From: SXXH01 sp041165735 | GTDB lineage: Bacteria; Planctomycetota; UBA1135; GCA-002686595 | Direction: 5' to 3' | NCBI GenBank assembly: GCA_046341775.1 | Contig: JBKDQQ010000140.1 | Coordinates: 1 to 57,632, forward strand | DNA: 57,632 bases | Shown here: positions 1 to 7,973 of the stretch, piece by piece | Layout: each line of letters starts with the position of its first letter | Position numbering within the stretch: the first letter of the stretch is position 1 | Notes under the pieces: generated by a model | Told to the model about the DNA's origin: nothing | The model's database searches: none | What the model saw: the letters and a program-made list of their open reading frames with translations, nothing else | Translations under genes and position numbers: made by a program

Positions 1-243
1 GCCGCGACCCTGCGTCGCGTGCTGCGCGAGCCTCGCGCTCCACGAGCCTCACTGCACGAACCCCGACGCGCGCCTCGCGGCCCGCGACGGGGTTCGCTCC
101 TTTCCCGCCGGTTGCGGCGCTGCCGCGGGTCGAGTCCGGTGGCGGCGGGGACGGGGCCCCGGCACGTCGCGGAGCTGGCGCCTGCCGACAGAGTCGGCTC
201 GGCGGAGCGTGACGATGTCCAGGCGACCGCGCCGCAGCGACGC

Positions 244-373
244 GAGGCCAGGTCGCGATGCGAAGTTGCGATGCGAAGTTGCGATGCGAAGTTGCGATGC
301 GAAGTTGCGATGCGAAGTTGCGATGCGAAGTTGCGATGCGAAGTTGCGCGGCCAAGTCGCGATGCGAAGTCGT
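244..373. repeat. 13-bp tandem repeat array, ten units
   Basis: Seven perfect copies of gatgcgaagttgc run from 257 to 347. They are flanked by one degenerate unit upstream (244-256) and two downstream (348-373), giving ten contiguous 13-bp units without spacers. Because 13 is not a multiple of three, successive units shift frame, so all three forward frames stay open and translate as the same 13-residue repeat in permuted order. The open frames across this stretch are therefore products of the array, not genes. The rest of 1-496 holds nothing I recognise apart from a weak promoter candidate. Confidence 0.95.
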
Positions 374-459
374 CCTGCGCGGCGCGGGGATCCTCAGCAC
401 CTTGCGGAAGGTGCGAGAGGATGCGGATGGGAGGCAACGGAACTTGTTGTTCCAAATTC

Positions 460-488
460 TTGACTGTGGACGCGGCGATCCCTTTGCT
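460..488 (+). promoter_or_regulatory. candidate promoter for the exported protein at 497
   Basis: TTGACT (460-465) and TTTGCT (483-488) are separated by 17 bp in a locally AT-richer stretch. The second hexamer ends 8 nt before the ATG at 497, so a transcript from here would start at or next to the start codon. The -10 match is weak. Confidence 0.35.
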
Positions 489-496
489 GGCTGCCC

Positions 497-1072
497 ATGA
501 AGACCATTCTCGCCAGCTCTCTCCTCGCCGTGTCCGTCCTGGCCGCCTTCCTGTACGCCAACGAACCCCAGCAGACGACGGTGGACCAAGTCCAGACCGT
601 CATCGCCGCGCCGACGGCCGCCGTCGACGACGGATCGGAGACCGCCTCCGCCTTGGGCGGCAACGGAAGCGCCTACACCTACTGCAGCGCCACTCTCAAC
701 AGCTTCGGGACGACGGCACGCATCAACTACATCGGCTCCCTCGGCGTCTCGCAGAACAGCTTTGGCCTGCGCGTGACCGGCCTGCCCGTGCAGCCGCAGT
801 CCTTCGGGGTCTTCACCTACGGCGGGACGCAGATGAACGTGCCCTTCGGCAACGGATACTTGTGCATCAACCCGCTGGGCGGCCTGTACCGCATGACGCC
901 GCAGATGCTGACCGACACGACCGTGTCGCGCTCGGTGCTCGAGGCGCCGGCCGAGTTCCAGTTGTTCCAGCCCGCCACCACCTGGAACTTCCAGTTCTGG
1001 TACCGCAATCCCGCCGCGGGCGGCGCGGGCTTCAACCTTTCCGACGGCTTGAGCGTCCAGTTCGGCAACTGA
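497..1072 (+). CDS. small exported protein, planctomycete-type secreted domain
   Basis: This encodes 191 residues. A hydrophobic N-terminus (about residues 3-20, ending near FLYAN) looks like a signal peptide, so the product is probably exported. A linker rich in Ala, Val and Thr follows, then a domain of about 125 residues starting at YCSATL, with two cysteines (in YCS and YLC), many aromatics and Gly-Leu turns, and no visible catalytic motif. From memory, short secreted proteins and C-terminal domains of this style (cysteine near the start, then a 'PFGNGYLC' type segment) are common in Planctomycetota, but I cannot name the family. No Shine-Dalgarno sequence is visible, and a possible -10 lies 8 nt upstream. 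A terminator follows the gene, so it appears to be a single-gene unit. Function unknown. Confidence 0.75.
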   Translation: MKTILASSLLAVSVLAAFLYANEPQQTTVDQVQTVIAAPTAAVDDGSETASALGGNGSAYTYCSATLNSFGTTARINYIGSLGVSQNSFGLRVTGLPVQPQSFGVFTYGGTQMNVPFGNGYLCINPLGGLYRMTPQMLTDTTVSRSVLEAPAEFQLFQPATTWNFQFWYRNPAAGGAGFNLSDGLSVQFGN

Positions 1073-1101
1073 GCGCGCGCGACGCGTCGTCCTTCGCAGG
1101 T

Positions 1102-1134
1102 GCGAGGCCGTCCTCCAATCGAGGGCGGCCTCGC
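1102..1134 (+). terminator. stem-loop terminator after the exported protein
   Basis: A 14-bp stem with a single G-T pair closes a 5-nt loop (caatc). It is followed by a short pyrimidine-rich run (tgcttctg) and sits 30 bp after the stop codon at 1072. The run of T is poor, so intrinsic termination is likely but not certain. Confidence 0.6.
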
Positions 1135-1256
1135 TGCTTCTGCAGCGCGCAGTCCAGCGCCTCGTTGCTGCACGCGGCGGGGCCGCGCCGGGGCGCGCCG
1201 CTTTCGCCGAGTCGAGGGTGGAGCGCCGGGGATCGTCAGGTCACGATGGTGGTCCG

Positions 1257-1727
1257 ATGCCGCTCGACGTGCTCATCCTGCGCGACCCCAAGGAGGCCGC
1301 CAAGAAGTGCTCGCTGACGCCACTGCGCGGCGAAGCGGGGTTGCGCTTCGCCACCTACCGCGAAGACCGGATCCTCGAGGCCGGTGCACGGATCCTGCTC
1401 CATCCCGAAGGCGAGCTGCTGGGTCCTAGCGACGCGGGAGCGCCTCTCCTGCTGGTCGATTGCTCGTGGCGGCGCCTGCCGACCTTGCTGCGCACGGTGC
1501 GCGGCGACCTGTCGCCGCGACGGCTGCCGCGCCTCGAGAGCGCCTACCCGCGCAAGAGCCGCACCTTCGCGGATCCGGGCGAGGGCCTGGCCTCGGTCGA
1601 GGCCTTGTACGCGGCGCTGGCCCTGACCGGGCGGCGGGAACCCGGGCTGCTGCGCCATTACCGCTTCGCGGAGCGCTTCCTCGAACTGAACCCCGCATTG
1701 GCCGCGGCGCCCGAGGCGCGGCCGTGA
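1257..1727 (+). CDS. Tsr3/DUF367-like aminocarboxypropyltransferase
   Basis: A protein of 156 residues from the ATG at 1257; an in-frame ATG at 1218 would add 13 unconserved residues. Near the start it has DVLILRDPKEAAKKCS, then LLVDCSWRRLP, then RRLPRLESAYPRK and a C-terminal 'LASVEALYAALALTG' helix. This order (DPK, the VDCSW motif, R-LP-L, then S-EA-AAAL) is that of the DUF367/Tsr3 family, known from archaea and eukaryotes, where Tsr3 transfers the 3-amino-3-carboxypropyl group of S-adenosylmethionine to a pseudouridine of small-subunit rRNA. The bacterial DTW-domain enzyme TapT, which modifies tRNA uridine, is a distant relative. The gene overlaps the EF-G-like gene downstream by 4 bp (GTGA), implying co-translation and a role in ribosome or tRNA maturation. 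The substrate here is unknown. Confidence 0.65.
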   Translation: MPLDVLILRDPKEAAKKCSLTPLRGEAGLRFATYREDRILEAGARILLHPEGELLGPSDAGAPLLLVDCSWRRLPTLLRTVRGDLSPRRLPRLESAYPRKSRTFADPGEGLASVEALYAALALTGRREPGLLRHYRFAERFLELNPALAAAPEARP

Positions 1728-3772
1728 CCGCCTTGCCGCCGGAGTCGACGCGCATCGTCGGCGTCGCCGCGCACGTCGACGCGGGCAAGACCACCTTGTG
1801 CGAGCGCATCCTGTACGACGGGCGCGTCGAGCGGCGCATGGGCGAAGTCGAGGATGGCACGACCGTGCTCGATTGGATGAAGGAGGAACGGGAGCGCGGC
1901 ATCACGATCACCGCGGCCGCCACCTCCTTGCCGTGGCGCGAGGCGCGCATCGAGCTGGTCGACACGCCCGGGCACGTGGACTTCGGCGTCGAGGTCTCGC
2001 GCTCGCTGCTGGCGCTCGACGCGCTGGTGGTCGTCGTCGACGCGCTGGCGGGCGTGCAGGCGCGCACGGAGAGCGTGTGGCGCGCCGCCGCCGGATCCGG
2101 CCTGGCGCGGCTGGTGTACTTGAACAAGCTCGATCGCCCCGGCGCGGACGCGGCCGCGGCGCTGGCGCGTTTGTCCGAACGGCTTGACATTCCGATCGTG
2201 CCCTTGACCTGGCCGCACCACGAATCCGGCGTGTTGGCCGGAGTGGTCGACCTGGTCGACCTCGCCGTGGCGCGTTCCTCGCGCCGCTCCGCGCGGCTCG
2301 AGCGCGAGGAGGGCGTGCGCGTCTCGGAAGAGGCGCAGGTGCTGCACCACGAACTGCTGGAGGCCGCGGCGCTGGGCGACGAGGCGCTGCTCGCCGACGT
2401 GGTGGCGGGCCGCGCCGCCCCGCGCGCGCGCGTGCTGGCCGCGCTCAAGCGCCGCATCCTCGCCGGCGAGGTCGCGCCGCTGCTGTGCGGTTCGGCGCTG
2501 CTCAACATCGGCGTGCACGGCCTGCTCGACGCCATCGTCGACCTGCTGCCCGCGCCGAGCGAGCGTCCGCCGCGTCGCGCGCGCGCCCGCGATGGTTCGT
2601 GGCACGAGTTGACCTTGGACGAGCACGGTCCGTTGTGCGCGCAGGTGTTCAAGCTGCAGCGACTGGGCGGACGCGAGGTGGCCTTCGCGCGCGTGCACGC
2701 CGGCCGCTTGCGTCCGCACCAGCGCGTCGAGCTGGCGCACGCCGGCGGCGCGGAGGTCGTGGCGGGGTTGTTCCGCGCGCACGGCGAGACGTTGGAGCCG
2801 CTCGAGTCCGCGCCCGCCGGGACGATCGTCGCCATCGCGGGGTTGGCGCGCGCGCAGACGGGCGAGAGCCTCTGCCAAGGAGGCGCGCTGCTCGCCTTGC
2901 CGGGACTCGAACTGCCGCAGCCGGTCGTCGCCTGCACGGTCGAACCCGCGGAGGAGCAGGATCGCGCGCCCACGCGCGCAGCGCTGGCGTGGCTCGTGCG
3001 CGAAGACCCCACGCTCGGCTTGTCCGAGGACTCGGCCACGGGACGCCTGCTGCTCTCGGGGATGGGAGAGCTGCACCTCGATGTCGCGCTGCGGCGCGTG
3101 GAGGAATCGACGGGACTGCGACCGATCGCGGGTTCGCCGCAGGTTTCCTACGTGGAATCGGTGCGTGCCGCCGGCCGTGCCTTGGGTGCCGTCGATCGAT
3201 TGCACGGCGAAGAGCGCATCGCTGGGCGGGCGGAGGTCGAGGTCGTGCCGGACGCGGAACACGAGCGGCCAGTGGTGGAGTTCGAAGGCGCCTGCGTGTT
3301 CACGCACGAGGCGCGCGTCGCCGTGCAGGAAGCCCTCGAAGCCGAACTGCAAGCCGGGCCGCGTCTCGGCTTGCCCGTCACGCACGTGCGCGTGCGCGTC
3401 CTCGGCGCCAGCCGCAGCGAGGACGCGAGCGGCTTGCTGGGTGCCGTGCTCGCCGCCCGCGAAGGCTTGGCGCGCGCGCTCGCGAAGGCCGGCAGCGAAG
3501 TGCGCGAGCCCTGGGTGCGCCTCGAAGTGCGCGTGCCCTCGACGCACGCCGCCGCCTTGCAGGGCGAGCTCCTCGGCCGAGGCGTGCAGGTCGAGGAGGT
3601 CGTCGGGGACGGCCTGGATCGCCTCGTGCGTGGTCGCGCACCCTTGCAGGCGACTTTCGGCTTCGCGCGCGGCCTGCGCTCGCTATCGCAGGGCCGCGCC
3701 GACTTCACCCTGTGGCCGGCGGGTCACGAAGTGGTGGAAGAGGCAGTCCTGCGTGAGCGCGGGCTCGTCTAG
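1724..3772 (+). CDS. elongation factor G family GTPase (divergent)
   Basis: The GTG at 1724 is chosen because it gives a 4-bp overlap with the preceding stop and starts just before the G domain; the product is 682 residues (E. coli EF-G has 704). Visible motifs are G1 AHVDAGKTT (about 16-24), G2 RGITI (about 57), G3 DTPGH (about 77), G4 NKLD (about 132) and G5 CGSAL. Later come MGELHLDV of domain III and RSLSQGRADFTLWPAGHE near the end, as in domain V. EF-G drives tRNA-mRNA translocation and, with RRF, ribosome recycling. The protein is Arg/Ala-rich and more divergent than a typical essential EF-G, so it may be one of the EF-G paralogues many bacteria carry. Its place just before rpsJ recalls the str operon, but rpsL, rpsG and tuf are not here. 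Confidence 0.8.
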   Translation: MTALPPESTRIVGVAAHVDAGKTTLCERILYDGRVERRMGEVEDGTTVLDWMKEERERGITITAAATSLPWREARIELVDTPGHVDFGVEVSRSLLALDALVVVVDALAGVQARTESVWRAAAGSGLARLVYLNKLDRPGADAAAALARLSERLDIPIVPLTWPHHESGVLAGVVDLVDLAVARSSRRSARLEREEGVRVSEEAQVLHHELLEAAALGDEALLADVVAGRAAPRARVLAALKRRILAGEVAPLLCGSALLNIGVHGLLDAIVDLLPAPSERPPRRARARDGSWHELTLDEHGPLCAQVFKLQRLGGREVAFARVHAGRLRPHQRVELAHAGGAEVVAGLFRAHGETLEPLESAPAGTIVAIAGLARAQTGESLCQGGALLALPGLELPQPVVACTVEPAEEQDRAPTRAALAWLVREDPTLGLSEDSATGRLLLSGMGELHLDVALRRVEESTGLRPIAGSPQVSYVESVRAAGRALGAVDRLHGEERIAGRAEVEVVPDAEHERPVVEFEGACVFTHEARVAVQEALEAELQAGPRLGLPVTHVRVRVLGASRSEDASGLLGAVLAAREGLARALAKAGSEVREPWVRLEVRVPSTHAAALQGELLGRGVQVEEVVGDGLDRLVRGRAPLQATFGFARGLRSLSQGRADFTLWPAGHEVVEEAVLRERGLV

Positions 3773-3799
3773 GCGCCGAGGCGCTCGGCTCTCAAGATA

Positions 3800-3828
3800 T
3801 TGTCAGGAATGCACTTGTGTAGGATATT
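3800..3828 (+). promoter_or_regulatory. candidate upstream promoter of the S10 operon
   Basis: TTGTCA (3800-3805), a 17-bp spacer and GATATT (3823-3828) form a reasonable housekeeping-type promoter. It lies in the most AT-rich part of the 310-bp gap between the EF-G gene and rpsJ, just after a small hairpin (3775-3789) that follows the EF-G stop codon. It would give a leader of about 250 nt. The short frame at 3851-3982 inside that leader does not look like a gene. Confidence 0.45.
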
Positions 3829-3978
3829 GCATTGTGGTCGGCGTCGGGCCATGAAACAGCTTGCTGTCCCATCGGAGGCGGTGGGAGCGAGGCGCCGCAG
3901 GCTGCCCGGCGACCAGGTCGGGTGCGAGGGGAAGGAGCTGCACGGAGAAACGAAAATGGGCGGGGAAGCGCCTTTGCG

Positions 3979-4007
3979 TTGACACCCATGGGTGTCGTTG
4001 TTAGTTT
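3979..4007 (+). promoter_or_regulatory. candidate proximal promoter of the S10 operon with palindromic operator
   Basis: A consensus TTGACA (3979-3984) is followed after 17 bp by TAGTTT (4002-4007), about 75 bp before the rpsJ start. A perfect 16-bp palindrome, GACACCCATGGGTGTC (3981-3996), covers the end of the -35 box and most of the spacer, where a bound protein would block RNA polymerase. The promoter assignment is by consensus only; the operator role is inference. Confidence 0.55.
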
Positions 4008-4082
4008 CTTCGGCCCTTTCCACAGCAGGCCGGCCTCGTCGGCCAAGCCCGCGCAACCAGCCCCCGCCCGCAGCAGCAGCCC

Positions 4083-4388
<306 letters not shown>

Positions 4389-4765
4389 TCGAGCGCACGA
4401 AGACCCCTTCCTGCATCCTCCACCAGGTCGTCCCTCGCGGATGACTCCGGGGCGCCAGTGGCGCCCCCGCGCGAGTCGCGCCACAGCGCGGCGAGCTTGA
4501 CGAGCGCAGTTCTCTACAACCCGAACCCCGAACAGTCCCGCGTGGACGCCGGCGCCCTTCCCGACACGGAAGGGGGCCGTGCCGACTCGCGAGACACCAC
4601 CCACCACCAGGGTCGGAGCGGATCCATCCACCACGCGGCTCGCCGCGGAGGGGGAGCGATGCGCGGCCGGCCGTCCGCGTGGCCCAGCGTCACGGAGCTC
4701 CAGCGTGGAGCCCCACTGGGTCGAACCGGAAAGCCAGAAGCACCCACCAGGAAGTTCAAGAGATC
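4389..4765 (+). promoter_or_regulatory. 377-bp spacer rpsJ-rplC with hairpins, possible regulatory leader
   Basis: No gene is visible in this gap, which is odd inside an operon where most junctions are under 70 bp. It contains a perfect 8-bp stem-loop, GGGGCGCC with loop agt (4449-4467), and a second hairpin, CCCTTCC/GGAAGGG (4555-4574). Between them lie TTGACG (4497) and TACAAC (4515), too close together (12 bp) to be one promoter. The layout would suit attenuation or an autoregulatory ribosomal-protein leader for rplC and the genes after it. No known leader motif was recognised. Confidence 0.35.
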
Positions 4766-5410
4766 ATGACGCTGATCCTCGGACGCAAGCGCGGCATGAC
4801 GCAGTTGTTCGACGCAGACGGCACCGTCCACGGAGTGACGGTCGTCGAGGTCGGACCGTGCGTGGTCACGCAGATCCGCACCCTCGAGAAGGACGGCTAC
4901 CATGCCGTCCAGCTCGGTTGGGGCGACATCGCCGACAAGCGGCTCGCGAAGCCGCAGCTCGGCCATTTCAAGAAGAACGGCGCGACGCCCAAGCGGCATC
5001 TGCGCGAAGAGCGCCTTTCGAGCGCCGCCACCTGCAAGGTCGGCGACACGATCACCTGCGAGGTGTTCAAGGCCGGCGACATCGTCGACGTGGTCGGCAC
5101 GATGAAGGGCCGCGGCTTCGCGGGCACCATCAAGCGCCACAACTTCGGCCGCGGCCCCGAGACGCACGGCTGCATGAACGTGCGCCAGCCCGGCTCGCTC
5201 GCCAGCAAGCGCATCGGCAAGGTCGTCAAGGGCAAGCGCCTCGCCGGCCATTACGGCGACACCCGCGAGACCTCGAAGAACCTGCGCGTCCTGCGCGTCG
5301 ACGCGGCTCGCAACCTGCTCTACCTGAAGGGTGCGGTCGCCGGCCACAACGACGGTTTCATCCAGGTGCGCACCGCCAAGACGGGCGTCAAGACGAAGGC
5401 GAAGGCCTGA
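4766..5410 (+). CDS. rplC: 50S ribosomal protein L3
   Basis: L3 of 214 residues, starting MTLILGRKRGMTQLF; in-frame codons upstream of 4766 encode no conserved sequence and were excluded. The hallmark 'GTMKGRGFAGTIKRHNFGRGP' region, the extended loop reaching the peptidyl transferase centre, is intact at about residues 112-132. L3 is an early assembly protein of the 50S subunit. The stop codon is 8 bp before rplD. Confidence 0.97.
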   Translation: MTLILGRKRGMTQLFDADGTVHGVTVVEVGPCVVTQIRTLEKDGYHAVQLGWGDIADKRLAKPQLGHFKKNGATPKRHLREERLSSAATCKVGDTITCEVFKAGDIVDVVGTMKGRGFAGTIKRHNFGRGPETHGCMNVRQPGSLASKRIGKVVKGKRLAGHYGDTRETSKNLRVLRVDAARNLLYLKGAVAGHNDGFIQVRTAKTGVKTKAKA

Positions 5411-5418
5411 GGTCCGCG

Positions 5419-6057
5419 ATGAAGATCAAGAACTACACCAACGGCAAGGTGGCCGAGGCCGAGCTGGACCTCGCGCCCTTCGGCGACAAGGTCCGCATCC
5501 GCACCCTGAAGGACGCCGTGGTCATGTACCACGCGAACTCCCGCCAGGGCACGGCGAAGACCAAGGAGCGCAGCGAAGTCCACGGCTCGCACGCGAAGCC
5601 TTGGAAGCAGAAGCACACCGGCCGCGCGCGCGCCGGCGACAAGAAGTCGCCGCTGTGGCGCAAGGGCGGCACGATCTTCGGCCCGCACCCGCGCGACTTC
5701 TCCTACCACCCGCCCGCGCAGCAGCGCCGAGTCGCCTTGCGCGCTGCGATCGCGGGCAAGATCCGCGACAACGAGCTGGTGACGGCCGACCTGTCGTCGC
5801 TCTCGGCGCCCAGCGCCAAGGCCGCGCGCGCGGTGTTGTCCGGATTCCAGGGGCCGCGCCGCGCGCTGGTCGTGCTGGCCGCGCCGAACGCCTCGGCGTG
5901 GAAGTCCTTCCGCAACTTCCCGGGCGTGGTCGTCAAGACCGCCGCCGAGCTGAACGCGCGCGATGTGGTGGCCGGCGGCCTCGTGATCGCCGAGCGCGCC
6001 GCCATCGAAGCCCTCGCCAAGCGCGTGGGCGAGTCGAAGAAGGAAGGTGCCGCATGA
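5419..6057 (+). CDS. rplD: 50S ribosomal protein L4
   Basis: L4 of 212 residues. The central Arg/Lys-rich extension that lines the exit tunnel is clear (KPWKQKHTGRARAGDKKSPLW, about residues 60-80), followed by GGTIFGPHPRDFSY. In E. coli, L4 also represses its own operon; whether that applies here is unknown. The stop overlaps the rplW start (ATGA). Confidence 0.96.
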   Translation: MKIKNYTNGKVAEAELDLAPFGDKVRIRTLKDAVVMYHANSRQGTAKTKERSEVHGSHAKPWKQKHTGRARAGDKKSPLWRKGGTIFGPHPRDFSYHPPAQQRRVALRAAIAGKIRDNELVTADLSSLSAPSAKAARAVLSGFQGPRRALVVLAAPNASAWKSFRNFPGVVVKTAAELNARDVVAGGLVIAERAAIEALAKRVGESKKEGAA

Positions 6058-6344
6058 CCCGCGTCGAACGCTTGTACGAGATCATCCAGGCTCCGCACCT
6101 GACCGAGAAGGCCACGGACGAGACCGGGCGCCGCAACGCCTACACGTTCCGCGTCCCGGTCGACGCCAACAAGATCGAGATCAAGCAGGCCGTCGAGCGC
6201 CTGTTCAAGGTCAAGGTCCTGGCCGTCAACACCCTGCGCACCCAGCAGAAGGTGCGTCGTCGCGGCTGGGTCGCCGGCCTGACCCCCGCGTGGAAGAAGG
6301 CCATGGTCGTGCTCGCCGAAGGGCAGACGATCGACGTGCTCTGA
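6054..6344 (+). CDS. rplW: 50S ribosomal protein L23
   Basis: L23 of 96 residues, starting MTRVERLYEIIQAPHLTEKA. It has the usual 'NKIEIKQAVERLFKVKVLAVNTL' segment and a basic loop (QQKVRRRGWVAG). L23 surrounds the tunnel exit and docks trigger factor and SRP. Its ATG overlaps the rplD stop by 4 bp, so translation is probably coupled. Confidence 0.95.
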   Translation: MTRVERLYEIIQAPHLTEKATDETGRRNAYTFRVPVDANKIEIKQAVERLFKVKVLAVNTLRTQQKVRRRGWVAGLTPAWKKAMVVLAEGQTIDVL

Positions 6345-6413
6345 GGAGCCACGCACCAGGCCCGCACGCAGCACAGCGCACCAAATAGAACAAGCCCACA
6401 GGTTCGAAGACAC

Positions 6414-7250
6414 ATGGCAATCAAGTCCTACGCTCCGACGTCAGCCGGTCGCCGCTTCGGCACCGTGCTCGACTACGCGGAGATCACGAAGACGACGCCC
6501 GAGAAGAGCCTCATCTCGGGCAAGCGTCGCACGGGCGGCCGCAACAACCACGGCCACCTGACGCGTCGCCACCGCGCCGGCGGCAACAAGCGCCAGTACC
6601 GCCAGATCGACTTCAAGCGGGACAAGGACGGCGTGCCGGCCAAGGTCCACTCGATCGAATACGATCCCAACCGCACGGCGCGCATCGCGTTGCTGCACTA
6701 CGCCGACGGCGAGAAGCGCTACATCGTGGCGCCGCTCGGCCTCGAAGTGGGGCGCACCCTGATGAGCGGCCCGGGCGCCGAGCCGAACGTCGGCAACTCG
6801 ATGCGCCTGGCGGACATCCCCGTCGGCCTCGAGATCCACAACATCGAGCTGCGCCCCAAGCGCGGCGCGCAGCTGTGCCGCTCGGCCGGCTCGGTCGCGC
6901 AGTTGTCGGCCCGCGAAGGCGACTACGCCATCGTGATGCTCTCCTCCGGCGAGCTGCGCAAGATCAACGTCGAGTGCCGCGCGACCATCGGCCGCATCGG
7001 CAACACCGACCACCAGAACGTCAGCCTCGGCAAGGCCGGGCGCAAGCGCCACATGGGCTACCGCCCGGTGGTGCGCGGCACGGCGATGAACCCCGTCGAC
7101 CACCCGATGGGTGGTGGCGAGGGCCGCACCGCCGGTGGTCGCCACCCGTGCTCGCCCTCGGGCGTGCTCGCCAAGGGCGGCAAGACTCGTCGTCGCAAGA
7201 ATCCGACCAACAAGTTCATCCTCCGTCGCAGGAAGAAGGGCAGCCACTGA
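6414..7250 (+). CDS. rplB: 50S ribosomal protein L2
   Basis: L2 of 278 residues and full length. The motif VDHPMGGGEGRTAGGRHPCS near the C-terminus contains the conserved histidine close to the peptidyl transferase centre. The N-terminal 'KRTGGRNNHGHLTRRHRAGG' type RNA-binding segment is present. L2 is needed for subunit association. The gap of 69 bp from rplW carries no signal I recognise. Confidence 0.97.
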   Translation: MAIKSYAPTSAGRRFGTVLDYAEITKTTPEKSLISGKRRTGGRNNHGHLTRRHRAGGNKRQYRQIDFKRDKDGVPAKVHSIEYDPNRTARIALLHYADGEKRYIVAPLGLEVGRTLMSGPGAEPNVGNSMRLADIPVGLEIHNIELRPKRGAQLCRSAGSVAQLSAREGDYAIVMLSSGELRKINVECRATIGRIGNTDHQNVSLGKAGRKRHMGYRPVVRGTAMNPVDHPMGGGEGRTAGGRHPCSPSGVLAKGGKTRRRKNPTNKFILRRRKKGSH

Positions 7251-7252
7251 CC

Positions 7253-7549
7253 ATGGGCCGCAGCACGAAGAAGGGACCCTTCATCGACGGCCACCTGATG
7301 AAGAAGGTGGTCGCCGACAAGGCAGGCAAGACGCGCCAACCGATCAAGACCTGGTCGCGGCGCAGCACGATCCCGCCCGAATTCATCGGGCACATCTTCA
7401 TGATCCACAACGGCAAGGCGCACATCCGCCTGGCCGTGACCGAGGACATGGTCGGCCACAAGCTCGGCGAGTTCGCGCCCACGCGCGTCTTCCGCGGCCA
7501 CACCAACAAGAAGGAAGAGGCCAAGCCCGGCGCCGGAGGTGCCTCGTGA
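7253..7549 (+). CDS. rpsS: 30S ribosomal protein S19
   Basis: S19 of 98 residues, beginning MGRSTKKGPFIDGHLMKKV, with 'TWSRRSTIPPEFIGHIFMIHNG' in the middle and HKLGEFAPTRVFRGH near the end. It binds the 30S head with S13. The ATG lies two bases after the rplB stop, and its own stop overlaps the rplV start. Confidence 0.96.
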   Translation: MGRSTKKGPFIDGHLMKKVVADKAGKTRQPIKTWSRRSTIPPEFIGHIFMIHNGKAHIRLAVTEDMVGHKLGEFAPTRVFRGHTNKKEEAKPGAGGAS

Positions 7550-7956
7550 GCGAGACTCGCGAATTCATGGCCAAGCACCGCTTCGCGCGCATCACCGCGC
7601 GCAAGGCCGGCCGCATCGCCGACCTCATCCGCGGTCGCAGTGTCAACGAGGCCCTCGAGCTGCTGCAGTTCACGCCCAATCGCGGCGCGAGCTTCTACCT
7701 CAAGGTCGTCAAGTCCGCGGTGGCGAACGCCAGCCAGGACGAGAGCGTCAACGTCAACCGCCTGTACATCAGCGAAGCGATGGCCGACGTCGGCCCGCTC
7801 CTCAACAACCGCCTGCGCTTCCGCCCGGGCCCGCAGGGCCGCGCGATGCCGTTCGCCAAGCGCTTGTCGCACCTGACCATCAAGGTGCGCGAGATGGCCG
7901 AGGCCGGCGACGAGGGCAAGTCCGCCAAGAAGGGAGGCTCCAAGAAGGCTTCCTGA
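7546..7956 (+). CDS. rplV: 50S ribosomal protein L22
   Basis: L22 of 136 residues from the GTG at 7546, which overlaps the rpsS stop (GTGA) and is preceded at good spacing by GGAGG (7534-7538). An ATG at 7567 is an alternative. The core 'ARITARKAGRIADLIRG' and the C-terminal beta-hairpin region (RFRPGPQGRAMPFAKRLSH) that reaches into the exit tunnel are present. A Lys/Gly/Ser tail of about 20 residues extends it beyond the usual 110. Confidence 0.94.
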   Translation: MSETREFMAKHRFARITARKAGRIADLIRGRSVNEALELLQFTPNRGASFYLKVVKSAVANASQDESVNVNRLYISEAMADVGPLLNNRLRFRPGPQGRAMPFAKRLSHLTIKVREMAEAGDEGKSAKKGGSKKAS

Positions 7957-7973
7957 GCCTTCGAGGGAACATC

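Noticed and set aside
244..373. CRISPR array
   Set aside because: Units are 13 bp and directly adjacent, with no spacers and no cas genes nearby.
209..500. Two short open frames through the 13-bp array
   Set aside because: Their sequence is almost entirely the translated repeat; the array is open in every forward frame.
3851..3982. Short frame (MKQLAVPSEAV...) between the EF-G gene and rpsJ
   Set aside because: No similarity to anything known to me, no ribosome-binding site, and it ends inside the promoter palindrome; more likely leader RNA.
4497..4520. TTGACG and TACAAC in the rpsJ-rplC gap as a promoter
   Set aside because: Spacing is 12 bp, too short for a sigma-70-type promoter.
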